From: Cognatundibacterium rugosum | GTDB taxonomy: Bacteria; Pseudomonadota; Gammaproteobacteria; Burkholderiales; Burkholderiaceae_D | Length of the DNA: 64,000 bases | Reading direction: 5' to 3' | Assembly (NCBI RefSeq): GCF_014284365.1 | Contig: NZ_JACOGG010000004.1 | Location: 1-64,000, forward strand | Shown: positions 24,909 through 34,002 of the stretch, piece after piece | Layout of the letters: every line of letters begins with the position of its first letter | Position numbering within the stretch: the stretch's first letter is position 1 | Made by a program: the position numbers and the translations under genes | Notes under the pieces: generated by a model | Databases searched by the model: none | What the model was told of the DNA's origin: nothing | What the model saw: the letters and a program-made list of their open reading frames with translations, nothing else

Positions 24909-27026
24909 ATGAACCAAACTTTATTAGTCGAATTATTTACTGAAGAACTGCCGCCAAAAGCACTGGCAAAACTGGGCGAAGCCTTTGCCGCCGGTATCGT
25001 TGCCGGTCTGCAGTCGCGTGATTTTTTAGAGGCTGCTTCGGTCGCTACCTCATATGCCTCACCACGCCGTCTGGCGGTCAGCATCACCCAGGTGCGTGCG
25101 ACCTCGCCAGACAAACAAATGCGTGACAAAGTGCTGCCAGTCTCGGTCGCACTCGATGCTAATGGTAATCCGACTGCCCCGCTGGCGAAAAAGCTGGCTG
25201 CGATGGGCTTCGCGGATGTGCAGCTGAGCCAGCTCGAGCGCGCGCAGGACGGTAAGGCTGAGAGCTTTTTCTATAGCTATACCAGTGCAGGTTCAGCACT
25301 GGCACCGGCACTGCAAAGTGCGCTGGAAGAATCCATCAGCAAACTGCCGATTCCTAAGGTCATGAGCTACCAGCGTCCGGATGGCAGCACCGTGCATTTT
25401 GTGCGTCCTGTGCATCAGCTGATCGCGCTGCATGGTGACAGCGTGGTACCGCTCAGCCTGCTGGGTCTGCACAGCGATCGTCTGACTGGCGGCCACCGCT
25501 TCCTGTCTCAGGGTCAGGTCAGCATTGCGCACGCCGATGACTATGCCAGCACCTTGCAGCAAGAAGGAAAAGTCCTTGCGCATGTCGCGCAACGTAAAGA
25601 ACAGATACGTCAGGCACTGCTCGCAAAAGCAGGCGCTGACCTGGTGCTGATGCCTGACTCTTTGCTGGATGAAGTCACCGCGCTGGTCGAATGGCCAGTG
25701 GTGTACGAATGCCATTTCGAGCAGGAATTTTTGGCTGTACCGCAGGAATGCCTGATCCTGACGATGCAAACCAATCAAAAATATTTTGCACTGACCGATG
25801 CACAGGGCAAGCTGCGCTCGCGCTTCCTGATCGTGTCCAATCTGGAAACCAGCGATCCGCAACATATCATCCAGGGAAATGAACGCGTGGTCCGTCCACG
25901 TCTGGCGGATGCGAAATTCTTTTTCGAGCAGGATAAAAAAACATCGTTAGAGTCTCGTATATCCCAACTTGAAAAAGTTGTTTACCACAATAAATTGGGT
26001 ACTCAAGCCGATCGCATGAAGCGCGTTCAACGATTAGCTGCTCAAATCGCCAGCGCATCTGGATTTGATCCAATAAAAGCTAGTGAAGCTGCAACTATTG
26101 CTAAATGCGATCTTCTGACCGACATGGTGGGTGAATTTCCAGAACTGCAGGGAATTATGGGAACATATTATGCTCGGAATGACGGCAAAATAGATGAAGT
26201 TGCCAGAGCAATAGAAGAACATTATTTGCCTCGGCACGCTGGCGACTTATTACCGTCAACAGGAACTGGAATTTCGTTGGCAATCGCAGATAAGCTTGAA
26301 ACATTAACGGGAATATGGTCCATAGGACTTGCACCTACCGGAGATAAAGATCCATTTGCGTTGCGACGTCAAACACTTGGAATTTTAAGGATATTAATAG
26401 AGAAAAAGTTGCCTATTCCCTTGAAATCCATGATCGAAGATGGATTATCGAAAATTCAAGAATATAATGCAAGTCGCATTGAACAAGGTAGAAAAGCCGA
26501 AATTACGATTCCACCAATCGATCAAATTTACAACTTTATGCTTGATCGATTACGAGGCTTACTCCGCGATTTAGGTTATTCCGCAAATGAAGTTGAAGCT
26601 GTAGTGTCTCAAAATCCGTACACGATAGAGAATATTGTTGAACGACTTGATGCAGTTCACGCGTTTGCAACACTGCCTGAATCGGCTTCTCTGGCTGCCG
26701 CCAATAAGCGTATTACCAATATCCTCAAAAAAGCAGAAGCCGCACCCGGTGCAGTCAATCCTGCCTTATTGCAGGAAGCCGCCGAGCAGGCACTGGCCAA
26801 AGCGATGGACGATGTCAGACCGCAAGTCGATGCGGCCTTCAGCCAGGGTGATTACACCGGTGCGCTGAAAACCCTGGCTGCGTTGCGTGCCGAAGTCGAC
26901 AGCTTCTTCAACGATGTGATGGTGAATGCGGACGACCTGGCCTTGCGCAATAACCGTCTGGCGCTGCTGTCTGCATTGCATGGCATGCTGAATCAGGTTG
27001 CTGACATTTCTAAACTGGCAGCCTGA
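24909..27026 (+). CDS. glyS: Glycyl-tRNA synthetase beta subunit (mosaic gene)
   Basis: A 705-residue beta subunit, recognised by the N-terminal [19 protein letters not shown] and the HD-like and anticodon-binding regions. It binds tRNA-Gly for the alpha subunit. ATG 24909 has AGGA 8 bases upstream. The gene is odd at the DNA level: from about 25935 to 26690 (roughly residues 343-594) it is markedly AT-rich with many ATA, TTA, GGA and AAT/ATT codons, whereas both flanks use G/C-ending codons. Counts by eye are 21/60 G+C at 26341-26400 and 23/60 at 26461-26520, against 41/60 at 25441-25500. The frame and protein motifs are uninterrupted, so it should be functional. Confidence 0.96.
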   Translation: MNQTLLVELFTEELPPKALAKLGEAFAAGIVAGLQSRDFLEAASVATSYASPRRLAVSITQVRATSPDKQMRDKVLPVSVALDANGNPTAPLAKKLAAMGFADVQLSQLERAQDGKAESFFYSYTSAGSALAPALQSALEESISKLPIPKVMSYQRPDGSTVHFVRPVHQLIALHGDSVVPLSLLGLHSDRLTGGHRFLSQGQVSIAHADDYASTLQQEGKVLAHVAQRKEQIRQALLAKAGADLVLMPDSLLDEVTALVEWPVVYECHFEQEFLAVPQECLILTMQTNQKYFALTDAQGKLRSRFLIVSNLETSDPQHIIQGNERVVRPRLADAKFFFEQDKKTSLESRISQLEKVVYHNKLGTQADRMKRVQRLAAQIASASGFDPIKASEAATIAKCDLLTDMVGEFPELQGIMGTYYARNDGKIDEVARAIEEHYLPRHAGDLLPSTGTGISLAIADKLETLTGIWSIGLAPTGDKDPFALRRQTLGILRILIEKKLPIPLKSMIEDGLSKIQEYNASRIEQGRKAEITIPPIDQIYNFMLDRLRGLLRDLGYSANEVEAVVSQNPYTIENIVERLDAVHAFATLPESASLAAANKRITNILKKAEAAPGAVNPALLQEAAEQALAKAMDDVRPQVDAAFSQGDYTGALKTLAALRAEVDSFFNDVMVNADDLALRNNRLALLSALHGMLNQVADISKLAA

Positions 27027-27048
27027 TATGCCAGAAAAAGGACAGCCT

Positions 27049-27609
27049 ATGAAACTCATCATTCTGGATCGCGATGGCGTCATCAACCACGACTCCGATG
27101 CCTTCATCAAATCTCCGGAGGAGTGGGTGCCTATCCCCGGTTCGCTGCAAGCCATCGCCCGCCTCAATCAGGCGGGTTATCAGGTGGTGGTAGCCACCAA
27201 TCAGTCTGGTATAGGACGTAAGCTGTTCGATATGGCGACCCTGAATGCGATACATCAGAAAATGCATCAGATGGCGCAGCAGGTCGGTGCCACCATCGAT
27301 GCCATTTTCTTTTGTCCGCATATGGCCGACGATAACTGCGACTGCCGCAAACCGAAACCGGGCATGCTGCATGAAATCGCGCGCCGCTATGACATCAGCC
27401 TCAAAGGTGTACACAGCGTGGGTGATTCACTGCGTGACTTGCAATCCGGCTTTGTGGTCGGTTGCCTGCCCCATCTGGTATTGACAGGCAAAGGCCAGAA
27501 AACCCTGGACAAAGGCGGCCTGCCGCCAGGTACCCGCATTTATCCGGATCTGGCGGCCATGGTCGATCAGTTACTGGATGCCCCCTCAGAACAACAAAAC
27601 GCGAACTGA
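27049..27609 (+). CDS. gmhB: D-glycero-beta-D-manno-heptose 1,7-bisphosphate 7-phosphatase
   Basis: A 186-residue HAD phosphatase. The catalytic motif is LDRDGVIN near the N terminus, with VATNQSG next, a zinc-binding loop CPHMADDNCDCRKPKPGM (four ligands) and GDSLRDLQSG late. These are the marks of GmhB, which removes the 7-phosphate in ADP-heptose synthesis for the LPS inner core. The start is ATG 27049 with AAAGGA 6-7 bases upstream; an in-frame ATG at 27028 is possible. It lies in the glyQ-glyS-gmhB-plsC run on the plus strand, 22 bases after glyS. Confidence 0.93.
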   Translation: MKLIILDRDGVINHDSDAFIKSPEEWVPIPGSLQAIARLNQAGYQVVVATNQSGIGRKLFDMATLNAIHQKMHQMAQQVGATIDAIFFCPHMADDNCDCRKPKPGMLHEIARRYDISLKGVHSVGDSLRDLQSGFVVGCLPHLVLTGKGQKTLDKGGLPPGTRIYPDLAAMVDQLLDAPSEQQNAN

Positions 27610-27634
27610 GTACCGATTCGCTACTGGAGATGTC

Positions 27635-28372
27635 ATGTTTGGTTTTACCTGCTTTATCCGTTCGCTGATTTTCATGGTCGTCATGATCGTGGCGACAGTG
27701 ATCTGGGCCCCGATCAGTATGCTGTTTGCTTTTTTGCCGTACAACCAGCGTTACTATGTAACCTCACGCTGGAACGTGTTTATCATCTGGGCTGCCAAAG
27801 TCATCTGTGGTATCCACTATGAACGCCGTGGCTGGGATAATTTCCCGGATGAACCTGCGATATTACTGGCAAAACATCAGTCTGCCTGGGAAACCATCTT
27901 CCTGCTGATGGCGACTCCACGTCCGCTGGTGTTTGTATTCAAAAAAGAAATTACCTATATTCCGTTTTTTGGCTGGGCGATTTCTTTGTTGCGCATGATA
28001 CCAATAGACCGCAGCAAGGGAAAAGACGCGTTTGCCCAAGTGGTCACACATGGTAAAAAACGCCTCGCCGACGGACAGTGGATCATCATGTTCCCGGAAG
28101 GCACACGCATTGCTGTCGGTAAAAAAGGCACTTACAAAGGCGGTGGCGCACGCCTGGCGGTAGAGACCAACACGCAGGTCGTTCCTATCGCGCTGAATTC
28201 CGGTGAATGCTGGCCGAAAAATTCTTTCATCAAAAAACCCGGTATTGTCACCGTTTCTGTAGGAAAGCCGATTTCGTCTGAAGGAAAAACAGCGCCTGAG
28301 CTGATGCTGGAAGTGGAACAATGGATAGAAGCTGAGATGCGGGTGATTTCACCGCAAGTCTACCAAGAATAA
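27635..28372 (+). CDS. plsC: 1-acyl-sn-glycerol-3-phosphate acyltransferase
   Basis: A 245-residue inner-membrane acyltransferase. A hydrophobic N terminus (residues about 5-40) precedes the acyltransferase block. Motif I reads HQSAWE, with Glu in place of the Asp of the usual HX4D; motif III FPEGTR is intact, and VVPIALNSGECWP is motif IV. It should acylate lysophosphatidic acid to phosphatidic acid in phospholipid synthesis. ATG 27635 has GGAG 5 bases upstream. It follows gmhB by 25 bases and ends the run with a strong terminator at 28383-28409. Confidence 0.9.
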   Translation: MFGFTCFIRSLIFMVVMIVATVIWAPISMLFAFLPYNQRYYVTSRWNVFIIWAAKVICGIHYERRGWDNFPDEPAILLAKHQSAWETIFLLMATPRPLVFVFKKEITYIPFFGWAISLLRMIPIDRSKGKDAFAQVVTHGKKRLADGQWIIMFPEGTRIAVGKKGTYKGGGARLAVETNTQVVPIALNSGECWPKNSFIKKPGIVTVSVGKPISSEGKTAPELMLEVEQWIEAEMRVISPQVYQE

Positions 28373-28382
28373 GTCTGCCCTC

Positions 28383-28409
28383 ATGCCCTGTGATCAGGGC
28401 ATTTTTTTT
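28383..28409 (+). terminator. Rho-independent terminator after plsC
   Basis: ATGCCCTG and CAGGGCAT pair as an 8-bp stem with a 4-base loop, followed directly by a run of eight T. Confidence 0.92.
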
Positions 28410-28533
28410 GTGCAAATCAGGCCTGCAGAGCGAAGTTTGACGACTTGGTATACATTGCTGTCCTGAACCAGTCGCTGCACCTGTCTCTACACACGCTATG
28501 TCATCATTCTCATCGCTAGGAAAAGCTATACAA

Positions 28534-29415
28534 ATGGCCTTACAGCTGGATTTATTCAGCGAAGTCTTGCCATCTGGCACAGGCAAACCCGGCTTGCAGC
28601 CTGCGGCGGCACCGGCTGCTTTACCCAACCCGCTGACTGAACTGGGAACAGCGCTTGCGCCACCGTCTGCCAGTGATACGGCGACGGGCAATAAACTACG
28701 AAAAATGGTGCTGGCTGACTGCACCATACAGTACGAATTACTGCGTTCAAAACGACGCAGCATCGGCTTTCTGATTCATGATGGTGGCTTACGTGTCACC
28801 GCGCCGCGCTGGGTCACCATCAGCGATATCGAGCATGCCATCAGTGAGAAGCAAAGCTGGATACAGCGTAAGCTCAGTGAGCGGCGCGAACGGGTTGCCC
28901 GACGCCTGGAGCCCGCTATGCAATGGCAGGATGGCGCAACATTTCCGTTTCTGGGACAGACGCTGACTTTACGGATTTCACCCGGCTCACTCAGCGGTAC
29001 TTTTCTCGACCAGGCAGCAGCGCAATTGCACATCCATGTACCGGCGGATGCCGCTGAACAGCAGATCAGGGACCGGGTCCAGGGCTGGCTGCAACAGGAA
29101 GCGAAACGGCTGTTTCAGGAGCGACTGCCTGTATTTGCCGACAAGCTGGGCGTGCAGTATCGCAGCATGGCGCTGTCGGCCGCACAGACGCGCTGGGGCT
29201 CCTGTACCTCCGATGGAAAAATACGGCTGAACTGGCGACTGATTCATTTCTCACCCATGATTATCGACTACGTGATAGCCCATGAGCTGGCTCACTTACG
29301 TGAAATGAACCATAGCCCTCGCTTCTGGGCGACAGTACAAAGCGTGTTTCCGGAAATGGAACAGGCAAGACAACAATTAAGGCAGCAATCCACTGCCGAT
29401 TTACCGCCATTCTGA
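28534..29415 (+). CDS. YgjP-like metallopeptidase domain protein (DUF45)
   Basis: A 293-residue protein with the YgjP/SprT-like zinc peptidase pattern. [20 protein letters not shown] is followed by [21 protein letters not shown], where HELAH is the HExxH zinc site with the third His in NHSPRFW. The N-terminal 60 residues are Ala/Pro-rich and probably disordered. The natural substrate of this family is not established. The start is taken at [10 protein letters not shown] (28534); an ATG at 28498 in frame is an alternative, and neither has a well-placed ribosome binding site. It is separated from plsC by a terminator. Confidence 0.87.
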   Translation: MALQLDLFSEVLPSGTGKPGLQPAAAPAALPNPLTELGTALAPPSASDTATGNKLRKMVLADCTIQYELLRSKRRSIGFLIHDGGLRVTAPRWVTISDIEHAISEKQSWIQRKLSERRERVARRLEPAMQWQDGATFPFLGQTLTLRISPGSLSGTFLDQAAAQLHIHVPADAAEQQIRDRVQGWLQQEAKRLFQERLPVFADKLGVQYRSMALSAAQTRWGSCTSDGKIRLNWRLIHFSPMIIDYVIAHELAHLREMNHSPRFWATVQSVFPEMEQARQQLRQQSTADLPPF

Positions 29416-29485
29416 AGCGCCTGGAAAACCTGCCAGCTTCAGCTTGATGCTCAGAGCAACACCCACATTCATTAAAGGAAAAATA

Positions 29486-29884
29486 ATGCGAATTCTGCAC
29501 ACCATGCTACGCGTAGGCGATCTTCAGCGCTCCATCGACTTTTACACTCAGGTACTGGGCATGCGCCTGCTGCGCCAGTCAGATAATCCGGAATACCAAT
29601 ACACGCTGGCTTTTCTGGGCTACGGCGCCAACCCGGAACATGCCGAGCTGGAACTGACGTACAACTACGGCGTGGATAGCTATGAAATGGGGACAGCTTA
29701 CGGTCATATTGCCATCGCTGTGCCTGACGCTTATGCTGCCTGCGAAGCTGTCCGTCAAAAAGGCGGGAATGTGACGCGCGAAGCCGGACCCGTGAAAGGT
29801 GGTAAAACAGTGATCGCTTTTGTACAGGACCCGGATGGCTATAAAGTAGAACTGATACAACGCGACAGTGAAGTCACCTTGTAA
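29486..29884 (+). CDS. gloA: Lactoylglutathione lyase (glyoxalase I)
   Basis: A 132-residue glyoxalase I. The metal ligands of the family are visible: His5 in ILHTMLRVG, Glu in [10 protein letters not shown], His in YGHIAIAV and Glu near KVELIQR. The protein converts the hemithioacetal of methylglyoxal and glutathione to S-lactoylglutathione in the cytoplasm. ATG 29486 has AAAGGA about 6 bases upstream, so the in-frame ATG at 29444 is rejected. It stands after the YgjP-like gene by 70 bases and may be co-transcribed with it. Confidence 0.95.
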   Translation: MRILHTMLRVGDLQRSIDFYTQVLGMRLLRQSDNPEYQYTLAFLGYGANPEHAELELTYNYGVDSYEMGTAYGHIAIAVPDAYAACEAVRQKGGNVTREAGPVKGGKTVIAFVQDPDGYKVELIQRDSEVTL

Positions 29885-29920
29885 GTATTGCACTCAGTAG
29901 CGATAAGGATTTTCAGGTAA

Positions 29921-29949
29921 CAGCAAGCTGACAGGATGCCAGCTTGCTG
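29921..29949. terminator. 10-bp hairpin, possible terminator after gloA
   Basis: CAGCAAGCTG (29921-29930) and CAGCTTGCTG (29940-29949) form a perfect stem with a 9-base loop, 36 bases after gloA. There is no T-run on either strand, so termination is uncertain. It lies between gloA and the convergent small membrane-peptide gene. Confidence 0.4.
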
Positions 29950-29988
29950 GAGTAGAGCTGACGGTAAGAATAGGTCCCGCCCCAAGCC

Positions 29989-30111
29989 TCAACGCTCGTC
30001 AGATTTCGTTTTCTTAGCTGGCATATGAGTGACGTTGTTCATCGCTTTCACGAGAAAGATGATGCCTAAAATAAACACTAGAATTAAACCGGTAAAAATA
30101 CCTGTCCACAT
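29989..30111 (-). CDS. Small single-span membrane protein (40 residues)
   Basis: A short frame of 40 codons plus stop. It starts MWTGIFTGLILVFILGIIFL, a clean hydrophobic span of about 20 residues, and ends in a Lys/Arg-rich hydrophilic tail (PAKKTKSDER), so the tail should face the cytoplasm. AGGG lies about 9 bases before the ATG. No family is assigned; it has the look of bacterial small membrane proteins that modulate larger complexes. It lies alone, downstream of pgi on the same strand by about 390 bases and convergent with gloA. Coding status rests on composition only. Confidence 0.6.
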   Translation of the reverse strand: MWTGIFTGLILVFILGIIFLVKAMNNVTHMPAKKTKSDER

Positions 30112-30142
30112 GACGGCTACCCTGATGAAAAATGGTCAGGAC

Positions 30143-30228
30143 TTACGCAAAAAACCATGAAAAGATTGTATGTCCGCTCATCAGAGCGCTTTGCTACAAC
30201 GCGTTTGGCCAGCAACATGTTTGCGTAA
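30143..30228. repeat. Spaced inverted repeat, possible small mobile remnant
   Basis: TTACGCAAA at 30143-30151 and its complement TTTGCGTAA at 30220-30228 bound an 86-base unit, with loosely matching flanks (GGAC and GGGAA outside, CATG inside). A terminal repeat beginning GG...TTACGCA resembles ends of some insertion-sequence families, so a MITE-like remnant is possible. No clear target duplication was seen. Confidence 0.35.
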
Positions 30229-30463
30229 TTCCCGATAGAAACTACTATTGCCCCAAAGCATATCTCAGATCAGTTTCACCCCAAATTGAATGACGAGTTT
30301 TTTTACATTATTTAACGGAATTTCAGCTTTGTGGAAAAATACCAATCACAAACAATGCTGAAAATCAACATTGCTTGCAGAATTTGTGGTGGGATTGACA
30401 TGTTGCGCGTCAAGCTGAGGTCGCGCTGCCGGGCGGCTGCAGGTGCTGCAGTTGTGCGCCGAT

Positions 30464-30490
30464 GGCACTTGCAGCTTAGCCGCAAGTGCC
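30464..30490 (-). terminator. Hairpin at 3' end of pgi
   Basis: GGCACTTGC and GCAAGTGCC form a perfect 9-bp stem with a 9-base loop, directly after the pgi stop on the minus strand. No T-run follows, so it may be a weak terminator or an RNA-stabilising 3' stem. Confidence 0.45.
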
Positions 30491-30497
30491 CTGCGCT

Positions 30498-32144
30498 TTA
30501 AACGTGACCGTGTCGACGGAAATAGGCAATCAGCCCACTGGTCGACGCGTCCAGTTGCGCATCAAAGGCCTGATCGCCAAGGATCGCGGGCAGCAAGCGG
30601 TTAGCCAGTTGCTTGCCTAATTCCACACCCCACTGATCGAAGGAATTAATACTCCAGATCACACCCTGTACAAATACTTTGTGCTCATACAAAGCGATCA
30701 GCATGCCAAGCTGGAACGGGTCCAGGCCTGGCATCAGGATAGTAGTCGATGGCTGGTTACCGGCAAACACCTTATGCGGTAACAGACGGGCCAGCTGCGC
30801 CTCAGACAAACCGGCCTGACTCAGTTCTTCACGCGCCTGCTGCTCGGTTTTACCGAATGCCAGTGCCGCACTCTGTGCCAGACAGTTCGCCAGCAGCGGT
30901 GCCTGGTGACCCGGCAAAGGATGATCGCTGGATGCGGCCACCACAAAGTCACATGGAATCAGCCAGCCGCCCTGATGCAGCAACTGGAAGAAAGCGTGCT
31001 GACCATTCACGCCGATTTCGCCCCAAACAATAGGGTTGGCGCGGCAGCTCAGCGGTTCGCCATCACGGCTCACGGTTTTACCATTCGACTCCATTTCCAG
31101 CTGTTGCAGGAAGGCCGGTAAATGGCGTATTGATTCGTTATAAGGCAGAATTGCGGTGGTTTCTGCGCCCAGGAAATTGGTGTTCCAAATGGAGATCAGT
31201 GCCATCAGTACCGGCAGATTTTTTTCCAGCGGCGCCTCACGGAAATGGCTATCCATGGTTTGTGCACCTTGCAGCATGCGCTCGAACGCATTCATGCCGA
31301 TAGATAAAGCCACCGACAAACCGACAGCTGACCACAGAGAGTAGCGTCCACCAACCCAATCCCAGATTTGTAGGATATTTTCGTCAGGAATACCAAATTC
31401 ATGCGCTTTGTCCGGACTGGACGTCACCGCGATAAAGTGCTTCGCAATCGCCCATTCCTCCATCGCCGCAGCCATCAGCCAGGTTCTGGCGGTCTGTGCA
31501 TTGATACTGGTTTCTTGCGTGGTAAAAGTCTTGGATGCCACGATGAACAGTGTTGTGCGTGGGTCCAGTTTTTCCAGTAAAGGAGCCAGGTGCGCACTGT
31601 CCAGATTCGATACATAGAAAAAATTCAGATGCGGATGCTGATAGGCCGACAACGCGCGGCTGGCCAGTTTGGGCCCGAGATCGGAACCACCGATACCGAT
31701 ATTTACCACGTTCTGAATCGCATCGCCTTTAAAACCACGCCATAAGCCACTACGCACACGTTCCACGATGTCGCGCATTTGCTTGCGTACCGCACGCACT
31801 TGCGGCATCACATCGAGCTCTGCACTTGGGAAAGGACTGAACTCCATATGGCGCAAGGCTGTATGCAAGACCGCTCGGTCTTCGCTGAAATTAATCTTTT
31901 CGCCCGCAAACATGCGGTCACGCCATTCCTCAACATTCGCCAGACGCGCGAGTGACAGCAAATGCCGAACAGCTTCCGCGTCCACCCTTTGTTTGGAATA
32001 ATCAATCAGCAAGCCATCGAGTTCAGCTGAAAAGCGTTGAAAACGCTGTGCATCATTGGCAAACAGGTCACGTAAATGCGTGTGCTCCAGCCTTTGCTGA
32101 TCCTGTAACAAAGCCTGCCATTCAGGGGTCTGGGTAATGTTCAT
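30498..32144 (-). CDS. pgi: Glucose-6-phosphate isomerase
   Basis: A 548-residue phosphoglucose isomerase of normal length. Family marks include GIGGSDLGPKLA, VASKTFTTQETSINAQT, DWVGGRYSLWSAVG and the C-terminal INSFDQWGVELGKQLA signature. It interconverts glucose 6-phosphate and fructose 6-phosphate in the cytoplasm. It lies 23 bases downstream of rsmA on the same strand and so may be the last gene of the lptD-surA-pdxA-rsmA run. A 9-bp hairpin follows its stop. Confidence 0.97.
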   Translation of the reverse strand: MNITQTPEWQALLQDQQRLEHTHLRDLFANDAQRFQRFSAELDGLLIDYSKQRVDAEAVRHLLSLARLANVEEWRDRMFAGEKINFSEDRAVLHTALRHMEFSPFPSAELDVMPQVRAVRKQMRDIVERVRSGLWRGFKGDAIQNVVNIGIGGSDLGPKLASRALSAYQHPHLNFFYVSNLDSAHLAPLLEKLDPRTTLFIVASKTFTTQETSINAQTARTWLMAAAMEEWAIAKHFIAVTSSPDKAHEFGIPDENILQIWDWVGGRYSLWSAVGLSVALSIGMNAFERMLQGAQTMDSHFREAPLEKNLPVLMALISIWNTNFLGAETTAILPYNESIRHLPAFLQQLEMESNGKTVSRDGEPLSCRANPIVWGEIGVNGQHAFFQLLHQGGWLIPCDFVVAASSDHPLPGHQAPLLANCLAQSAALAFGKTEQQAREELSQAGLSEAQLARLLPHKVFAGNQPSTTILMPGLDPFQLGMLIALYEHKVFVQGVIWSINSFDQWGVELGKQLANRLLPAILGDQAFDAQLDASTSGLIAYFRRHGHV

Positions 32145-32167
32145 CGTTGCAATAAAATGAATAAGGT

Positions 32168-32962
32168 TCAGTCTTGGCTGCCTGCATGACGCAGACTGTA
32201 CAGACGTGTCAGCGCTATGTATTGCTCCAGCCCCACGGTTTCCGGACGTGCCTGAGGATCGACGCCAGCTTCCTGCAATTCCATCTCATTGAACATACCG
32301 GCCAGGCAGTTACGGATCACTTTGCGACGCTGTGAAAAAGCCTTGGTCACCACCGCCTCTAAATCAGCCTGGCGGCAATCCAGCATATCGCGCTTAGGTA
32401 TCATGCGCACGATAGCTGAATCGACTTTGGGTGGCGGATCAAATGCGTCGGGCGGCACGACAAACAATAACTCCATGTGATAGCGCCATTGCAGCATCAC
32501 GGACAAACGGCCATAGGCTTTACTGCCAGGCTCAGCGACCATGCGCTCCACGACTTCTTTCTGCAGCATGAAATGCTGATCCGACACTACATCTGCCAGT
32601 TCAGCCAGATGGAATAGCAAAGGGCTGGAAATGTTATACGGCAAATTACCAACCACACGCAGCTTTTGTCCTTCCGGCACCGGGATAGTACGGAAATCGA
32701 ATTTGAGTGCATCACCTTCATGGATAGTCAGCTTGTCTGCCGGAAAAGTCTTTTTCAGACGCACCACCAGATCGCGATCCAGCTCCACCACATGCATATG
32801 TGGCAGGCCTTCGAGTAACAGGCTGGTCATCGCGGCCAGACCGGGGCCAATTTCCACCATGGTGTCCGCCGGACGCGGGTCGATGGCACGGATAATCTGG
32901 CTTAGCACCAGCTGATCCGTCAGGAAGTTCTGGCCAAAGCGTTTGCGGGGTATGTGTTTCAT
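32168..32962 (-). CDS. rsmA: 16S rRNA (A1518/A1519) dimethyltransferase
   Basis: A 264-residue methyltransferase (KsgA). The N terminus [14 protein letters not shown] is typical; the SAM site is [15 protein letters not shown] and the catalytic motif is [15 protein letters not shown]. It dimethylates two adjacent adenines in helix 45 of 16S rRNA late in 30S assembly; loss gives kasugamycin resistance. Its ATG overlaps the pdxA stop by 4 bases (ATGA), pointing to coupled translation, and the pdxA-rsmA order is conserved in many proteobacteria. Confidence 0.96.
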   Translation of the reverse strand: MKHIPRKRFGQNFLTDQLVLSQIIRAIDPRPADTMVEIGPGLAAMTSLLLEGLPHMHVVELDRDLVVRLKKTFPADKLTIHEGDALKFDFRTIPVPEGQKLRVVGNLPYNISSPLLFHLAELADVVSDQHFMLQKEVVERMVAEPGSKAYGRLSVMLQWRYHMELLFVVPPDAFDPPPKVDSAIVRMIPKRDMLDCRQADLEAVVTKAFSQRRKVIRNCLAGMFNEMELQEAGVDPQARPETVGLEQYIALTRLYSLRHAGSQD

Positions 32963-34002
32963 GATTTAAGTATGTGAGTTGCCATGGTGGCGGCGCTGCG
33001 GATGGCCACCACCATGCTGCGGATATCGGCCAGGCCGGTACCCTGAATTGCGAGGTCGAGTGCGGTACCATGATCGACCGAAGTCCGTATCAGCGGCAGA
33101 CCGAGCGTGATATTCACACCCAGGCCAAAGCTCGCATGCTTCAGTACGGCCAGTCCCTGGTCATGATACATGGCCAGCACGCAGTCAGCCTGCGCCAGAT
33201 ATTTTTGCTGGAACAGAGTATCAGCCGGATAAGGTCCTTCAACCTGAATTCCTAACGCGCGCGCTTGCTGCAACACAGGGATAATCACATCGATTTCTTC
33301 ACGCCCCAGGTAACCGTTTTCACCCGCATGCGGATTGAGTCCAGCCACCAGTATGCGCGGTGAGGCGATACCAAATTTTTGCTTCAGATCGGCGTCTACG
33401 ATCTGTATCGTACGCAGCAGTTCGCCTGCCTGTATTGCGTCAGGCACCTGTCGGAGCGGCAAATGGGTGGTCGCCAGCGCCACCCGCAAAGGCTGCGGCA
33501 AATGGGCGTTCGCGTCCGCCGCCAGCATCATCACGACTTGCGCTGTGCCCGTCTTTTCAGCCAGGTATTCGGTATGACCGCTAAACGCGACACCCGCATC
33601 ATTGATGATGCTTTTTTGCAGTGGCGCCGTGGTCATGGCGTCAGCCCAGCCCTGTTGTACACATTCGATGGCGACATCCAAGGTATGCAGCACGGGTCTG
33701 CCATTGCGCGGATCAGGCTGACCTGCTTTGACATGGGCATTGAGCGGACAATCGATCAGGGTCAGCCGGTCCGGCGGACAACCCGGCATGCCCGCATAAC
33801 GCAGGGCTTCCAGGGAGATTCCCATGAATCGGATATCCGGATTAATTTCATTGGCGATCATGGCCAGGTAAGCGGCGTCACCAATCAGGACAGAACGCAC
33901 TTCGTGCCGCAATTCCCAGGCGGCACGCAAGGAGATTTCCGGCCCTACTCCTGCCGGTTCACCTACCGTCAGGGCGATGACCGGCAATCTGGATTCAGGC
34001 AT
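32959..34002 (-). CDS. pdxA: 4-hydroxythreonine-4-phosphate dehydrogenase
   Basis: A 347-residue PdxA. Visible marks are [15 protein letters not shown] at the N terminus, [10 protein letters not shown] with a metal-binding His, [14 protein letters not shown] and [12 protein letters not shown] with further ligands. It oxidises 4-phosphohydroxy-L-threonine with NAD in the DXP-dependent pyridoxal phosphate pathway. The start overlaps the surA stop by one base (TAATG) and the stop overlaps rsmA by four bases, so three genes are tightly coupled. Confidence 0.96.
   Translation of the reverse strand: MPESRLPVIALTVGEPAGVGPEISLRAAWELRHEVRSVLIGDAAYLAMIANEINPDIRFMGISLEALRYAGMPGCPPDRLTLIDCPLNAHVKAGQPDPRNGRPVLHTLDVAIECVQQGWADAMTTAPLQKSIINDAGVAFSGHTEYLAEKTGTAQVVMMLAADANAHLPQPLRVALATTHLPLRQVPDAIQAGELLRTIQIVDADLKQKFGIASPRILVAGLNPHAGENGYLGREEIDVIIPVLQQARALGIQVEGPYPADTLFQQKYLAQADCVLAMYHDQGLAVLKHASFGLGVNITLGLPLIRTSVDHGTALDLAIQGTGLADIRSMVVAIRSAATMATHILKS

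Larger units (their letters stand above)
30112..30497. other. Non-coding gap between small protein and pgi
   Basis: About 385 bases with no supported gene. It holds a 9-bp inverted repeat pair (TTACGCAAA 30143-30151 and TTTGCGTAA 30220-30228), AT-rich sequence around 30300-30330 and a stem-loop at 30464-30490 near the pgi end. Confidence 0.5.

Noticed and set aside
25935-26690. Inserted element or pseudogene within glyS
   Set aside because: The AT-rich block has no inverted repeats or stop codons, and it encodes normal GlyS sequence in frame; replacement rather than insertion fits.
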